Below are positions 24,801-33,100 of a stretch of DNA of 33,742 nucleotides, piece after piece. The position numbers and the translations under genes were made by a program. The notes beneath the pieces were generated by a model that saw only the letters and a program-made list of their open reading frames with translations, searched no databases and was not told the origin of the DNA. Source of the DNA: a bacterium (GTDB taxonomy: Bacteria > Myxococcota_A > UBA9160 > UBA6930); contig JAAELW010000217.1 of the NCBI GenBank assembly GCA_024226235.1, positions 1 to 33,742 of the forward strand. The letters run 5' to 3'. How positions within the stretch are numbered: position 1 is the stretch's first letter; every line of letters starts with the position of its first letter.

Positions 24801-24896
24801 CGGCACCGATGCGCAGGCGAGAAGGGAGGCCATGCAGATGGCGCTCACCGCGAGCCCCACCATTCCAAAATTTCCGAACCTGGTGCTAGCGAACAT
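21843..24896 (-). CDS. pilQ: Type IV pilus secretin PilQ
   Basis: PilQ is the outer-membrane secretin through which the pilus passes. ATG 24896 is preferred (1017 residues), with GAGGGAGGG eight bases ahead; GTG 24905 overlaps the pilP stop and is an alternative. The signal peptide ends in lipobox LLAC (Cys 28), so this PilQ is a lipoprotein. Order: AMIN-like domains at about 43-145, 195-290 and 438-540 for peptidoglycan binding; an acidic Ser/Thr/Glu linker at 310-437 with four 10-residue tandem repeats; a secretin N0/STN part near 590-670 (ISLDFKDVEIDDVLRLIAEV); an N1/KH-like part near 690-755; and the secretin core from 755, with VISSPRIVTLDNRKASI and VPYFHKIPLLGNAFKN. At over 1000 residues it is longer than most PilQ proteins (about 700-900), mainly from the third AMIN part and the linker. 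Confidence 0.95.
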   Translation of the reverse strand: MFASTRFGNFGMVGLAVSAICMASLLACASVPTPAPVVDASGALSSVTVETDGDATVVSLIGLTEPVYNAFRQEEPSRIVVDLAAVSAGDVVPAIAIYDGTIDEVTVESFSHEGASSTRVEVSLAAAGDYTVVDLEDRIEIRVSAVSSEGSTTEAETASISESTPEADPWAVTETSGEEAASVQAEAEVPMTPATILTGVVAEAVGTELTVQLDADGSIEGASWFGLEDPSRLVVDLPGLTSEVEESQLAVSGDRVARIRVGQHEDKVRVVFDGTDEAQGFDDVRVIAVATGLWLGLGDVASPLLPVASAPIETEQTNPEELAEDQDTGSAAAELVVTESTDTELVVAESADTEPVVTESADTEPVATETEVSETDASETDASESEASEPEVAAVEDGVSGDPAAEEAVEDVPAATETAEVWAEEEAFDAAEEAAPATLTVFGVQLESDEARERVVVVTEGPAEYVTSNPSPDTTVIRLKGATIDPDAAVRIAPDAPGSVSLVTAFQQPEAAEPEVRVVIRAQDGAKPVVTQEGALLFLDFETSTQQASEIPMLSDVASAPVPSDSVPASMDPNDDSVEILAEGGLVNGKAYTGRRISLDFKDVEIDDVLRLIAEVSDLNIIAGDEVAGKVTIRLVDVPWDQALDVVLLTRGLGFVRVGNVLRIASSDLLKTEEESRLQERRAKEKLEDLVVKLQPVNYADVSEIEKMVKRLLTARGSVDVDERTNTVILKDIASVIDEATALIKAIDTQTPQVMIEAKIVEANLDFTKELGATWAFGVQQYTDSFNDSSPVKTNERLGLGNDILFHDSSNYLGLDNLNKVAVANPITSIPNGLLDLGAFILDERLNVEARIEAAESYGEGKVISSPRIVTLDNRKASIEQGVSIPFQTFENGDAKLEFIDAVLRLDVTPHITADQSIIMQIAVQRNAPDTSVETPTGSPAIAKNEAETETLVKDGQTLVIGGIYVVDKSETESRVPYFHKIPLLGNAFKNNEVRDIRKELLVFVTPRIVVNSELGS
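23791..23910 (-). repeat. Four 30-bp in-frame tandem repeats in pilQ
   Basis: Four consecutive 30-base units encode 10-residue repeats of the type TELVVTESTD, TELVVAESAD, TEPVVTESAD, TEPVATETEV in the linker between the second and third AMIN-like domains. A shorter 15-base SETDA duplication adjoins them. Unit length keeps the frame when copy number changes. Confidence 0.85.
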
Positions 24897-24901
24897 CGAG
24901 T

Positions 24902-25441
24902 TCACCCTCCCTCAGACAGCCGAATGCGCATCACGATCTCTTTCTCGGTCTGGTCCCCGTGGAAGTCTTCGTACTTCTCACGGACCATCATCTCGCTATC
25001 CCCAATCGTGATGATGAGACCTTCATTCTTGCCGACACGATCACCTTCTTGGACGATGTAGGCTCTACCGGAAGGGTCGATAACCAGCGCACGCCTGGTT
25101 CCGCCCTCCCAGACAACTCCCGAAACGGACAGCTGGCTCAGATCGAACTGCTCCAGCGGGCCCTTCGCAGCCCTGTCGACTTCCTTGATCCGATCGAGCA
25201 CGAAGGACCGGAACGGGTCCCGCTTGCCGATCGGGTCGTAGACATAGGCGCGAGCGTCGGCGACGCTCGCCGCCGGCGAATCTTCCAGCACCGAATCCAA
25301 GACAGCAGCATCCTGCTTCGCCTCTGCCTTGCGTTGGGCCGCGGGTGCGGCGGCGTTGCCGGTGGCTGTCTCCTGACAGCCCACCGCTAGCAGCAGCATG
25401 GCGGCGCACCACGCGATGGCGGCGGACCTTCGTTGGCTCAT
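24902..25441 (-). CDS. pilP: Type IV pilus lipoprotein PilP
   Basis: PilP is the periplasmic lipoprotein linking the PilNO inner-membrane dimer to the PilQ secretin. ATG 25441 is preferred (179 residues): GGGAG lies six bases ahead and TGATG overlaps the pilO stop; GTG 25444 is possible. The signal peptide carries lipobox LAVGC with Cys 22. A flexible Ala-rich linker leads to the folded beta domain, with YDPIGKRDPFRSFVLDR (the RDPF motif typical of PilP), LSVSGVVWEGGTRRALVID and YIVQEGDRVGKNEG. Its stop overlaps the pilQ start region. Length and order are normal for the family. Confidence 0.93.
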   Translation of the reverse strand: MSQRRSAAIAWCAAMLLLAVGCQETATGNAAAPAAQRKAEAKQDAAVLDSVLEDSPAASVADARAYVYDPIGKRDPFRSFVLDRIKEVDRAAKGPLEQFDLSQLSVSGVVWEGGTRRALVIDPSGRAYIVQEGDRVGKNEGLIITIGDSEMMVREKYEDFHGDQTEKEIVMRIRLSEGG

Positions 25442-26100
25442 CACTTGCTCCCTCGTTTGCGAGCTCGCTTGCCCTTGCCCTTCGCATCCTCGGCCTCCAC
25501 GGCCCCAGGCACGGACTCGACAAAGCGGTAGGTCGTGGCCTGACCGCTGACTTTCAGAACCGTTCGAATCGTGTTCTCACGGTTGATCGCAATCTTGAGC
25601 TCACCCATGTTCACGATCCGAGGAAGCCGTGAGACCTCATCGAAGAACATCGCGGCATCGTGGAACTGGCCGGTGAACTCGATCTCGATCGGGACCTCCG
25701 CATAGAAGCCCTTGTTCACCTCGGCCTTGGGGCGAAAGCCCTTGAAGTCGAGGCCGGCGTTCTTGCCCAGACTCGTGATATCGGTCAGCAGGACCGGAAG
25801 CTCTTTGCTGTCCGGCAGCTGCCGAAGCGCCACACTGAGCTTGCGTTCGAGCGCAGCAATCTCTGCCTGCACTGCATCCTCGTTGCTGGCAACCGCCCTG
25901 ACCTCTGCGAGCTTGCGTTGAAGCTGCAGGTGTTGGTCGCCCACGGCGGTCAACTGCTGCTTCACTGGCAGGTAGAGGTAGTAGACATAGACGGCCCCGA
26001 TCAAGACGAGGATCACGGGTGCGATCGCCATCCGATAGGCACGGGGGAGCTTATTGAGCCGCTCGAGCTGCCCCTGGAACTGGTCTAGATTGAAATCCAC
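25441..26100 (-). CDS. pilO: Type IV pilus inner-membrane protein PilO
   Basis: The start is GTG 26100 with AGGAGAGACCG ahead; nine bases separate it from the pilN stop. The 219-residue bitopic protein has a short cytoplasmic N-terminus, one membrane helix (about residues 24-45), a coiled-coil (KQQLTAVGDQHLQLQRKLAE) and a periplasmic ferredoxin-like domain with LPDSKELPVLLTDITSLGKN and FDEVSRLPRIVNMGEL. PilO pairs with PilN to form the alignment subcomplex. A strongly basic tail (KGKGKRARKRGSK) is longer than usual. Its TGA overlaps the ATG of pilP. Confidence 0.95.
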   Translation of the reverse strand: MDFNLDQFQGQLERLNKLPRAYRMAIAPVILVLIGAVYVYYLYLPVKQQLTAVGDQHLQLQRKLAEVRAVASNEDAVQAEIAALERKLSVALRQLPDSKELPVLLTDITSLGKNAGLDFKGFRPKAEVNKGFYAEVPIEIEFTGQFHDAAMFFDEVSRLPRIVNMGELKIAINRENTIRTVLKVSGQATTYRFVESVPGAVEAEDAKGKGKRARKRGSK

Positions 26101-26109
26101 CGGTCTCTC

Positions 26110-26700
26110 CTACTGCCCAAGATCCACGGCCGCGGTCTCGACCGTGGCCGTTCGACGTTTCGGTGCTGCAGCTCTTGCGCTCACCTCGAAGGCGTTCAGT
26201 TTGAGCCCTTCCTTCTCCTTCGCTTCGGTGCTCAAGAGCTCCACTTTGGAGAAGTACGGCGATTGATTCAGCGCCGTCAGGAAGACCGCGACGAGCTCGT
26301 TATCGAGGCTCATGCCCTTGATGATGACCTTCACTCCGGAGGTCTCTACGTGGGTGATCCAGAGGCGGTCCGGAGCATGCGTAGCGAGCTCGTCCAGCAT
26401 ATGAACGGGGCCAGCCCGGCTCGCGAAGAGTCGTTCGATGACCTCGAGCTTCTTCTCGATCTCCGCCTTGGTTCGGCGGTATTCCTCGACCTGCGCGAGC
26501 TGCGGCCCGAACTGGTCGATCTGACGCTGGGTCTGCGCAGTGGCCGACTTCACTTCGGTCAGCTCGTTCAGCAGGCTCCAGTGGAAGAACCCGGTGATCG
26601 CCAGAGCCCCGCAGAGGGTCGCGGCCAGGCCGACTGCGAGCTGCCGAGCGCCAGCCTTGCGGCGCTCCTCGCGTACCGGAAGGAGGTTGATCGTAATCAT
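26110..26700 (-). CDS. pilN: Type IV pilus inner-membrane protein PilN
   Basis: The start is ATG 26700, which shares its A with the TAA stop of pilM (TAATG); a longer frame reaching 26877 lies within pilM and is rejected. The 196-residue protein opens with MITINLLPVREE, the conserved peptide that docks in the groove of PilM. Next come a membrane helix (about 20-41), a coiled coil (EYRRTKAEIEKKLEVIERLF) and the periplasmic domain with LWITHVETSGVKVIIKG and LNQSPYFSKVELLS. It forms a heterodimer with PilO. Size and order are standard. Confidence 0.95.
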   Translation of the reverse strand: MITINLLPVREERRKAGARQLAVGLAATLCGALAITGFFHWSLLNELTEVKSATAQTQRQIDQFGPQLAQVEEYRRTKAEIEKKLEVIERLFASRAGPVHMLDELATHAPDRLWITHVETSGVKVIIKGMSLDNELVAVFLTALNQSPYFSKVELLSTEAKEKEGLKLNAFEVSARAAAPKRRTATVETAAVDLGQ

Positions 26701-27767
26701 TAGTCGTCCATCCTTCGGAGGCCCAGGCCAACACTCACACCGAGCAGTGGCGCGACCCGGTCCAGGTACTCCTGGTCGAACTTGCTTGAGGGGACCACCC
26801 GTGCGAGCGGGTTCAGCATCTCCACGGGCAGGTTGGTCTTGCCCTGGAATGCGGCGTCCAGACCCGAAACGAGGCAACCCCCGCCCGAGAGCACGACCTT
26901 GCCGATCCGAGCCTCAGCTGCGGTCGCGGAGAAGAAGTCGAGGGAACGGCTGATCTCACCGAGAACGGTCTCGGTAATCGAGCGCATCGCCTTCTCCACT
27001 TCCTGGGGAACCACCTCCTGGCTTTCTTCACCAGGGCCCCCACCGATCTTCAGACGCTCGGCTTCCTCCCAGCCGACGGAGAGCGCCTTCTGGATTTCCT
27101 CGGTGTAGGCGTTCCCGCCTGTAGAGACATCGCGGGTGAACGCGGGCACGCCATGATCGACGATGTTGATGCTGACGACCTGTGCCCCGATGTTGACCAG
27201 CGCCACGACCTCATTGGGGTTCGGGTCGTAGTTCGTCTCGTAGGCGTTCTCGACCGCGAATGCGGCAACATCGACCACCGAAGCGGTGAGGCCGGCCTCG
27301 CTGATCACCTGGACATAGTCGTCGATCAGATCCTTCTTGACGGCGACCAACAGCACGTCCATCTGCCCTTCGACTTCGCCGGATTCGAGGATCTGGAAAT
27401 CGAGATTCACCTCGTTGATGTCGAACGGGATGTACTGCTCGGCTTCCCAGCGAATGGACTCCTCGAGTTCATCTCGCGTCATCACCGGGAGGCTGATCTT
27501 CTTGACGATCACCGAATGCCCGGATACCGCTGTTGCGACGTTCTTCGTCTTGATTCCGGCTGTATCGATCGCCTGCGCAATGGCATCGACGATCGCTCCG
27601 GAGTTCAAGAACGCGCCCTGCACGATGGCCTCGGGCGGCAGGGGCGCAACGCCCACATGCTGCAGCTCGATTCCCTTGTTGCGAACGACGAGCTCGACTG
27701 CCTTCACAGAGGAAGACCCGATGTCGAGACCGACGATCGATTTTGACCTACCGAACGAGAAAGCCAA
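26700..27767 (-). CDS. pilM: Type IV pilus assembly protein PilM
   Basis: PilM is the cytoplasmic actin-like ATP-binding protein of the alignment complex. The start is TTG 27767: AGGAGGAGAGACG places a near-perfect ribosome site at ideal distance, and the resulting MAFSFGRSKSIVGLDIGSSS matches the family N-terminus. Visible motifs are the phosphate-1 loop GLDIGSSSVK, LPPEAIVQGAF, VNIGAQVVSINIV (phosphate 2) and VVLSGGGCLVSGL near the C-terminus (adenosine loop). The 355-residue length is typical. It heads the N-O-P-Q series and lies 21 bases after the XRE regulator gene, with which it is probably co-transcribed. Confidence 0.95.
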   Translation of the reverse strand: MAFSFGRSKSIVGLDIGSSSVKAVELVVRNKGIELQHVGVAPLPPEAIVQGAFLNSGAIVDAIAQAIDTAGIKTKNVATAVSGHSVIVKKISLPVMTRDELEESIRWEAEQYIPFDINEVNLDFQILESGEVEGQMDVLLVAVKKDLIDDYVQVISEAGLTASVVDVAAFAVENAYETNYDPNPNEVVALVNIGAQVVSINIVDHGVPAFTRDVSTGGNAYTEEIQKALSVGWEEAERLKIGGGPGEESQEVVPQEVEKAMRSITETVLGEISRSLDFFSATAAEARIGKVVLSGGGCLVSGLDAAFQGKTNLPVEMLNPLARVVPSSKFDQEYLDRVAPLLGVSVGLGLRRMDD

Positions 27768-27788
27768 CGTCTCTCCTCCTTCCCGCCG

Positions 27789-28037
27789 CTAGTACCGCTC
27801 CAGTGCTTCGCGCACTGGAGGAGCGGGGAAGTTGCTGGGTGCCGGGCCGAAGACCTTGTCCTTGTCCACGACCTTGAGTCCGAGCGCGACCAGGATCTTT
27901 CGCTTCGTGTCCAGGCGGCACGGCCGCCCGGCCTCGATGCGATCGATGGTGAGGGTCGAGAGACCCGCCTTTCGGGCGAGCTCTGCCTTGCTCATCATCT
28001 GAGCCTCGCGAATGCGCTGTACGTTGTTGCTGGGCAC
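27789..28037 (-). CDS. Small XRE-family HTH protein upstream of pilM
   Basis: The start is set at GTG 28037 (82 residues), after a GGGGGGAG run; the frame up to 28226 has no domain support. It holds a compact HTH_3/XRE domain: NVQRIREAQMMSKAELARKA is helix 1-2, and GLSTLTIDRIEAGRP is the recognition helix region, followed by TKRKILVALGL. A short C-terminal tail ends PPVREALERY. It is probably a DNA-binding regulator of the pil operon that it heads, with the palindrome at 28145-28160 as a candidate site. The real start could be different by a few codons; the HTH itself is clear. Confidence 0.82.
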   Translation of the reverse strand: MPSNNVQRIREAQMMSKAELARKAGLSTLTIDRIEAGRPCRLDTKRKILVALGLKVVDKDKVFGPAPSNFPAPPVREALERY

Positions 28038-28144
28038 TGTCTCCCCCCAAGGTCGACTGCATGCCGGGTTGGGCGCCCCCGCCCGAACGCTCCCCCTATC
28101 GTCCCGTAGTTTCAGCGACTTGAGCGGTACAGTGGATGGTTCGT

Positions 28145-28160
28145 GGTGACGCAGGTCACC
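28145..28160. promoter_or_regulatory. Palindrome GGTGAC-N4-GTCACC in the divergent pil promoter region
   Basis: A perfect 6-4-6 inverted repeat lies roughly midway between the start of the XRE gene (108 bases) and the start of the NtrC-family gene (127 bases). It is a good candidate operator for the XRE protein or another dimeric regulator. No sigma-54 promoter consensus was found in this gap on either strand. Confidence 0.5.
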
Positions 28161-28286
28161 CTTTGCAATGAGCCTCTCAGAGCTCCGTGATACGTGAAAT
28201 CGGGTCTGACCCTCACGCGCTTCCACCCAACCGCCGATAGAGAGGCACGAAGGGACCGGTACGCCCTGGGAGGCCCCATACAGCGA

Positions 28287-29657
28287 ATGTCAGAACGCAT
28301 TCTGATCGTGGATGACGATGAAGCGCTGAGAGATAGCCTCGGGATGTTCCTGGCAGCGGAGGGTTTCGACGTGGTGCTGGCTGACGGCGCCGTCCAGGCG
28401 CTCGAGCTACTCGAAACCGCACCGGTCGACCTCGTCCTCTGCGACCTCCGAATGCCCGGCACGGACGGCCTCGAGTTGCTGCCGCAGATCCATCGCAGGC
28501 TACCCGGAGTGACCGTCCTGATGATGTCGGCCTATGGCTCCGCGGATCTCGCGATCGAAGCCATGCAGCGGGGCGCCTATGACTATCTGGCGAAACCCTT
28601 CCAGCCTTCGGAAGTGCTGCTGGCCATCCGCAAGGCCCGCGAACGAGAGCGCTTGCGCCGCGCCAACGCACTATTGCAGCGCGACGTCGACCAGATCATG
28701 GGAGAGCGTCCGATCGTCGCCGCTTCCGAACCGATGATCCGCGTACTCGAGCTCGTCGAGCGTGCGGCGGAATACAAGGCCAGCATCCTGCTGACCGGTG
28801 AGAGCGGCACGGGCAAGGAGGTCCTCGCGCGCGCCCTTCACGCCCAGTCGGGCCGTCGCGAGGAAGCCTTCGTCGCGATCAATTGCGGCGCGATACCTGA
28901 GGCGCTCCTCGAAAGCGAACTCTTCGGCCATGCGAAGGGAGCCTTCACCGGCGCCGACCGTGCGAGACGAGGCTTGTTCGTCGAAGCAAGTGGCGGAACC
29001 CTCTTCCTGGACGAAATTGGCGAAATGCCTCCCCCGCTCCAGGTCAAACTGCTCCGCGTTCTCCAGGAGGAAGAGGTGCGACCCGTAGGGGAGTCGAAGG
29101 CCCGAAAGGTCGATGTCCGGGTGCTGGCGGCGACCGCTCGCGATCTTCCGCATGAGGTCTCGGAGGGTCGCTTCCGAGAAGACCTGTTCTATCGGCTGAA
29201 CGTATTGCACATCGAGGTCCCCGCGCTCCGGGAGCGCCGACAGGACATCCCGTTGCTCGTCGATCACTTCGTCGAATACTCGAGCCGGACCCTCGGGAAA
29301 CCGATCCGAGGCGTCGCGGATGATGCTCTATCCCGACTCGCCAACTACGCGTGGCCCGGCAATGTCCGTGAGCTCGAAAACGTGATCGAGCGTGCTGTAA
29401 TCCTCGCCGACAGCGATCGGATCACGCTCCGCGAGCTCCCCAGGACGATCACCGATGGAGACATCCGCAAGGATGCCCACGAGCCTGGCGATCTCTGCCT
29501 GAAACGCGCCCGCCGAAAGTTCGAGGCCGGGTTCATCCTTCGAGCCCTGGAAGCAACCGATGGCAACCGCACGCACGCCGCCAAGCTGCTCGAAATCAGT
29601 CACCGCGCATTGCTGTACAAGATCAAGGAGTACGGCCTCAGGGAGCGAGGCGCCTAG
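28287..29657 (+). CDS. NtrC-family sigma-54 response regulator (PilR-like)
   Basis: The start is ATG 28287 (456 residues), giving [12 protein letters not shown] at the receiver N-terminus; the upstream extension to 28194 is not supported. The receiver has phospho-Asp 53 in LCDLRMPG, Ser 81 and Lys 103. The AAA+ domain has Walker A GESGTGKE (171-178), the sigma-54 contact loop GAFTGA (218-223), Walker B GGTLFLDE (236-243) and the arginine-finger region [11 protein letters not shown]. The Fis-type HTH covers about 428-450 ([20 protein letters not shown]). All functions look intact. It is divergent from the XRE-pilMNOPQ unit and could be PilR, which activates pilin transcription, but no histidine kinase (PilS) is adjacent, so the name is not assigned. 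Confidence 0.92.
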   Translation: MSERILIVDDDEALRDSLGMFLAAEGFDVVLADGAVQALELLETAPVDLVLCDLRMPGTDGLELLPQIHRRLPGVTVLMMSAYGSADLAIEAMQRGAYDYLAKPFQPSEVLLAIRKARERERLRRANALLQRDVDQIMGERPIVAASEPMIRVLELVERAAEYKASILLTGESGTGKEVLARALHAQSGRREEAFVAINCGAIPEALLESELFGHAKGAFTGADRARRGLFVEASGGTLFLDEIGEMPPPLQVKLLRVLQEEEVRPVGESKARKVDVRVLAATARDLPHEVSEGRFREDLFYRLNVLHIEVPALRERRQDIPLLVDHFVEYSSRTLGKPIRGVADDALSRLANYAWPGNVRELENVIERAVILADSDRITLRELPRTITDGDIRKDAHEPGDLCLKRARRKFEAGFILRALEATDGNRTHAAKLLEISHRALLYKIKEYGLRERGA

Positions 29658-29717
29658 CCAACCGGAAGCCGCCCTTTCGATGATGGGCAGCGGGCTGACG
29701 AGCGGTTCTCGCTGACG

Positions 29718-30047
29718 TTACTCGGCGACCAGGGGACGGACCGTCACCGACGTTGCGTTCACCGTCTTGCCCGAGAGTACGCCTTCGACCTTCACGACGA
29801 CCCATGCCGGAGCGACTTCGATCGGATCCGGGATCTCTGAGAAGTCGATCCGATCCCCTTCGCTATCGCGAATCTCGGTGGAATCGCCCACCCGGACCGT
29901 GATTCCGTCCTCGAGCTTCAGCGTACGGCTTCCCGCCACCAGACTTTCCATCCTGTTCTCATCGCTCCAGGCCCAGGCCTCCGTGGCCGCGAACCAGCAT
30001 GTTGCCAGGATGACGGCCAGCAGGCCTGTTCGGATCTTCTTCATCAT
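29718..30047 (-). CDS. Small exported protein downstream of pilY1
   Basis: The 109-residue product starts at ATG 30047 (or the adjacent ATG 30044) with GGAGATCGAGCG ahead. A signal peptide (KKIRTGLLAVILATCWFAAT) ends near AWA at residue 26. The mature part, about 80 residues, is all beta in character, with LKLEDGITVRVGDSTEIRD and VVVKVEGVLSGKTVNATSV; the pattern recalls the small OB-like DUF5666 fold, but that is a guess. It follows pilY1 by 56 bases on the same strand and is probably co-transcribed. A periplasmic or surface accessory of PilY1 is possible. Confidence 0.75.
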   Translation of the reverse strand: MMKKIRTGLLAVILATCWFAATEAWAWSDENRMESLVAGSRTLKLEDGITVRVGDSTEIRDSEGDRIDFSEIPDPIEVAPAWVVVKVEGVLSGKTVNATSVTVRPLVAE

Positions 30048-30103
30048 CGCTCGATCTCCAATTCCCGTTCGGTATGAATTCGACCCTTTGCGGTGGCCAA
30101 GGA

Positions 30104-33100
30104 CTATCGTTCTCGCCAGAAATGCTGACCGTAGCCGTCAGATCCGGCATTGAAGTCGCCCGGCGGCTGCCATAGAGCACCATCCTGCATCCGGACGATC
30201 ACGGTCGTGTCACCGGACTTGTTGTCCATCGTGACCTGCGGATTGGAAGGCATGCCGTCTCCCATGTCCGATTTGACGATCGTCGACGTCGTGTTCGTCA
30301 CCGAATTCGTGACCTCCAGTCCTTCACCGCAAGTGATGGAGTACGTGTAGAGGGTCGCGTCTCCAGCCGCCCCGCAGGCGACCACCGGCGCCGGGGTAAA
30401 CGATGCCGAGATGATGTACTTCGAGAACACCACCGTCTGCGTGACGAATTTCTCGCCATCTCCAATGCCGCGAATGTAGAACCCCTGACCGCTAGGTGGC
30501 ACGCAGGATCCCAATGACGTCGTATAGTCCGCGGCACCCGGGGTCCCGCCATCCAGATCGGATTCGACCAGCGTCGCAGGTGTGGGGTTCGACCTCATCA
30601 ACAGATCGGTGTCCTTGATGGAGTAGAGCCGCGAATCCTCCGCAGTCGTCGGCTGGAATCCCGACCACTGCAGATTGGCGCGCTGACCCGTTCCGAAAGC
30701 CATCCAGTAGCTGCCGCTGATCCTCGTCAGGCCTGCCCGGAAGAAGATGCTCTTCCAGAAGCGGTTCCCACTGCCCGAATCCAGATAGCTTGGCGCCTGG
30801 AAGTAACGGGCGAAGGGCCAGTTGGGCTGGGACGTGGATAGCATGCCATTCAGGATCGGGTCGTCTCCGACGTCCTCGACCACCCACTTCCAGAGGTTGC
30901 CACCCAGATCCCCGATCAGGATCACGTCCACATAGCCATCGAAATCGATGTCGAAGACACCTGGCGTGGAGGCGATGGAGAAGAACATGCTCTTCTCCGG
31001 GTTCGCGGGATCGTAGGCCACGGTCGAAGGATCCGTGGTGGCCACCACACCCGTGTTGTCGAATTTCTTCATCGCCAACAGCTCGCCCGTCGCCATGTCG
31101 ATCATCATGATCGCCCGGCCGGCGGTGACGGTCGGGTCATAGTTCGTAAAGTCGTTCGGATCGCTGGTGGCGTCATAGCCCGCCCCCACGATCGCGACAT
31201 AGCGGCCGTAGCCTCCAGCCACGGTACCGTCGTCGACCTTCACCCGGGCAATCACCGGCTCGGACCAGGTCTCGCCCATGTAGGCGACGTGAGAGCCTGT
31301 ATCGGCTTCGTTCGGGAATTCCCACATGTAGCAGGGATAGTTCGGCGATGTCGACTCAGCACAATTCTGTGCACCCGAAGGATCGGTGATGTCCAGCGCA
31401 TAGTAGTGCCGGCCACCCTGACGCAACCCGGCCACCGCCGTGGTATGCCAATCGGTCCAGGTCGAGGCGTCGTTCAGGTTCGCGGTGCGCGGGTTGCTCG
31501 GCAGGTAGGCATCTGCCACCGCGACGGCTCCGTCCACATAGTAGTAGTCCCGTCCGTTGTCATCGCGAGGCAGTTCCTTGGCATTTTTCCGCGCCCCATA
31601 GGGCATGAAGCCCGCGATCTCGCTGCCGGTTCCGTCGTCGTATCCGCCCTTCCCCGAGTTCAGGGACGCATCCCAGGTGCCGGAATCGAAGATGTGGAAG
31701 AACCCTCCATTACTACCCGCGATGATCACCTTCTTGCGGGTCGCATAGTTCGACGCGAAGGACTTGTAGGAGAGCTTCGTATTGAAGTTGTCCGGGTACT
31801 TCACCACGGTCGGATTCGAGTGGAAGATGTCTCCCAGCAGCCAGGTTCGCTCGACACACCCTGTATCCGTAGTGCCCATCTCGCAGCCGCGGACGGCCTC
31901 GACGACCATGTCGGCCAGCCCCTGGCTGGTGGTCGGCAGTGGATACACACCGTAGTCGTAGGTACCGATGTCGGCGAGTGTCACGCCAAGATCCGTGTCC
32001 GTGACCGACCCCATGTTGAACGGATCGATGATTGGGTCCGTCCCTGCCCCGTTCAGGTGGGACATGTAGAGGTTCCGTCCGGCCTCGCCGGCACTCGCCA
32101 CGGCCTGAGCCGCGTCCCAGACGGGAACTGCGGAGCTGAGGAAATCGCCGGAACGGCATTCCGGATCGTCGAGCGCGCAGTTGTCGTTCTTGTCGAGGAT
32201 CTGCGCCGCCGCATTGATCTTCCAGGCGCGAAGGTGGCCCTGCCAGAAACCATCGGCCGTGCTCGGAATGAAGTCGCTGGTGTACAACCGCTCGTCTGCG
32301 CTCGCACGCCCCGCAGGCACGGTGGCGGAAGTGAAGGCCTGGGATTTCAACAGGATGTCCGTAATGGCCAGCACGATATCGTTGGCCAGCGACTCCGGAT
32401 CGTTGCTGCGATAGAACTGGCCACCGCCCTGCTGAGCGGCGCGCTGCAGGATGTCATCCGCGAACGCCGAAGTCGTGAAACCGACGGTATAGATGTCAAT
32501 CGTCTGTTCCTGGCCGGAGTGGGCGGGCAGATCCGGACGGGAATCCGTTTCGTGCATGAATTTGGCGATGTCGTCCAGGTACATGCTGCCCTTGTAAGCC
32601 GCGCCGCCCCAGCCAGGTGTCTCGGTCTCGTCCCCGGGGATGTAGTCACCGATCAGATCGTCGAAATCCGAGAACCCCCGGTCTGTGTTGCCGCCTTGGG
32701 GGTCAAAGTCGTCGCGAGTCGGCTCACCATCAGTGATGATCACGACGAAATTCTTCTGGCACTCGAACTGGATGGGGCTGTCCGGTACGGTCGGTGCGCC
32801 CGAAGAGCTGTAGGGGCCGTTGGCACCGTGATCCGGCCTGTACTCGTACTCCGGGAACGTTCCGGATACTGCACCCGCAACCCGATCTCCCGAAACCCGG
32901 CTCTGGAAGTAGGTGTAGACCTGGAACAATGTCTCGGAAAGCGGCGTCCACGCTTCACCCGTCAGGTTCGCGATCGCGTCGGACAGATGGTCACCGTGGG
33001 CCTGGGTGACGCCGTCCAGGGTGTAGGAGTTGGGGTTCCCACTGCCGTCCAGATAGTCTTCGGCGGGAACCACGATGTAGCCGCCATTCGGATCGCCACC

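Noticed and set aside
28038-28286. Search for a sigma-54 promoter next to the NtrC-family gene
   Set aside because: No TGGC-N8-TTGC-type pair with correct spacing was found on either strand.
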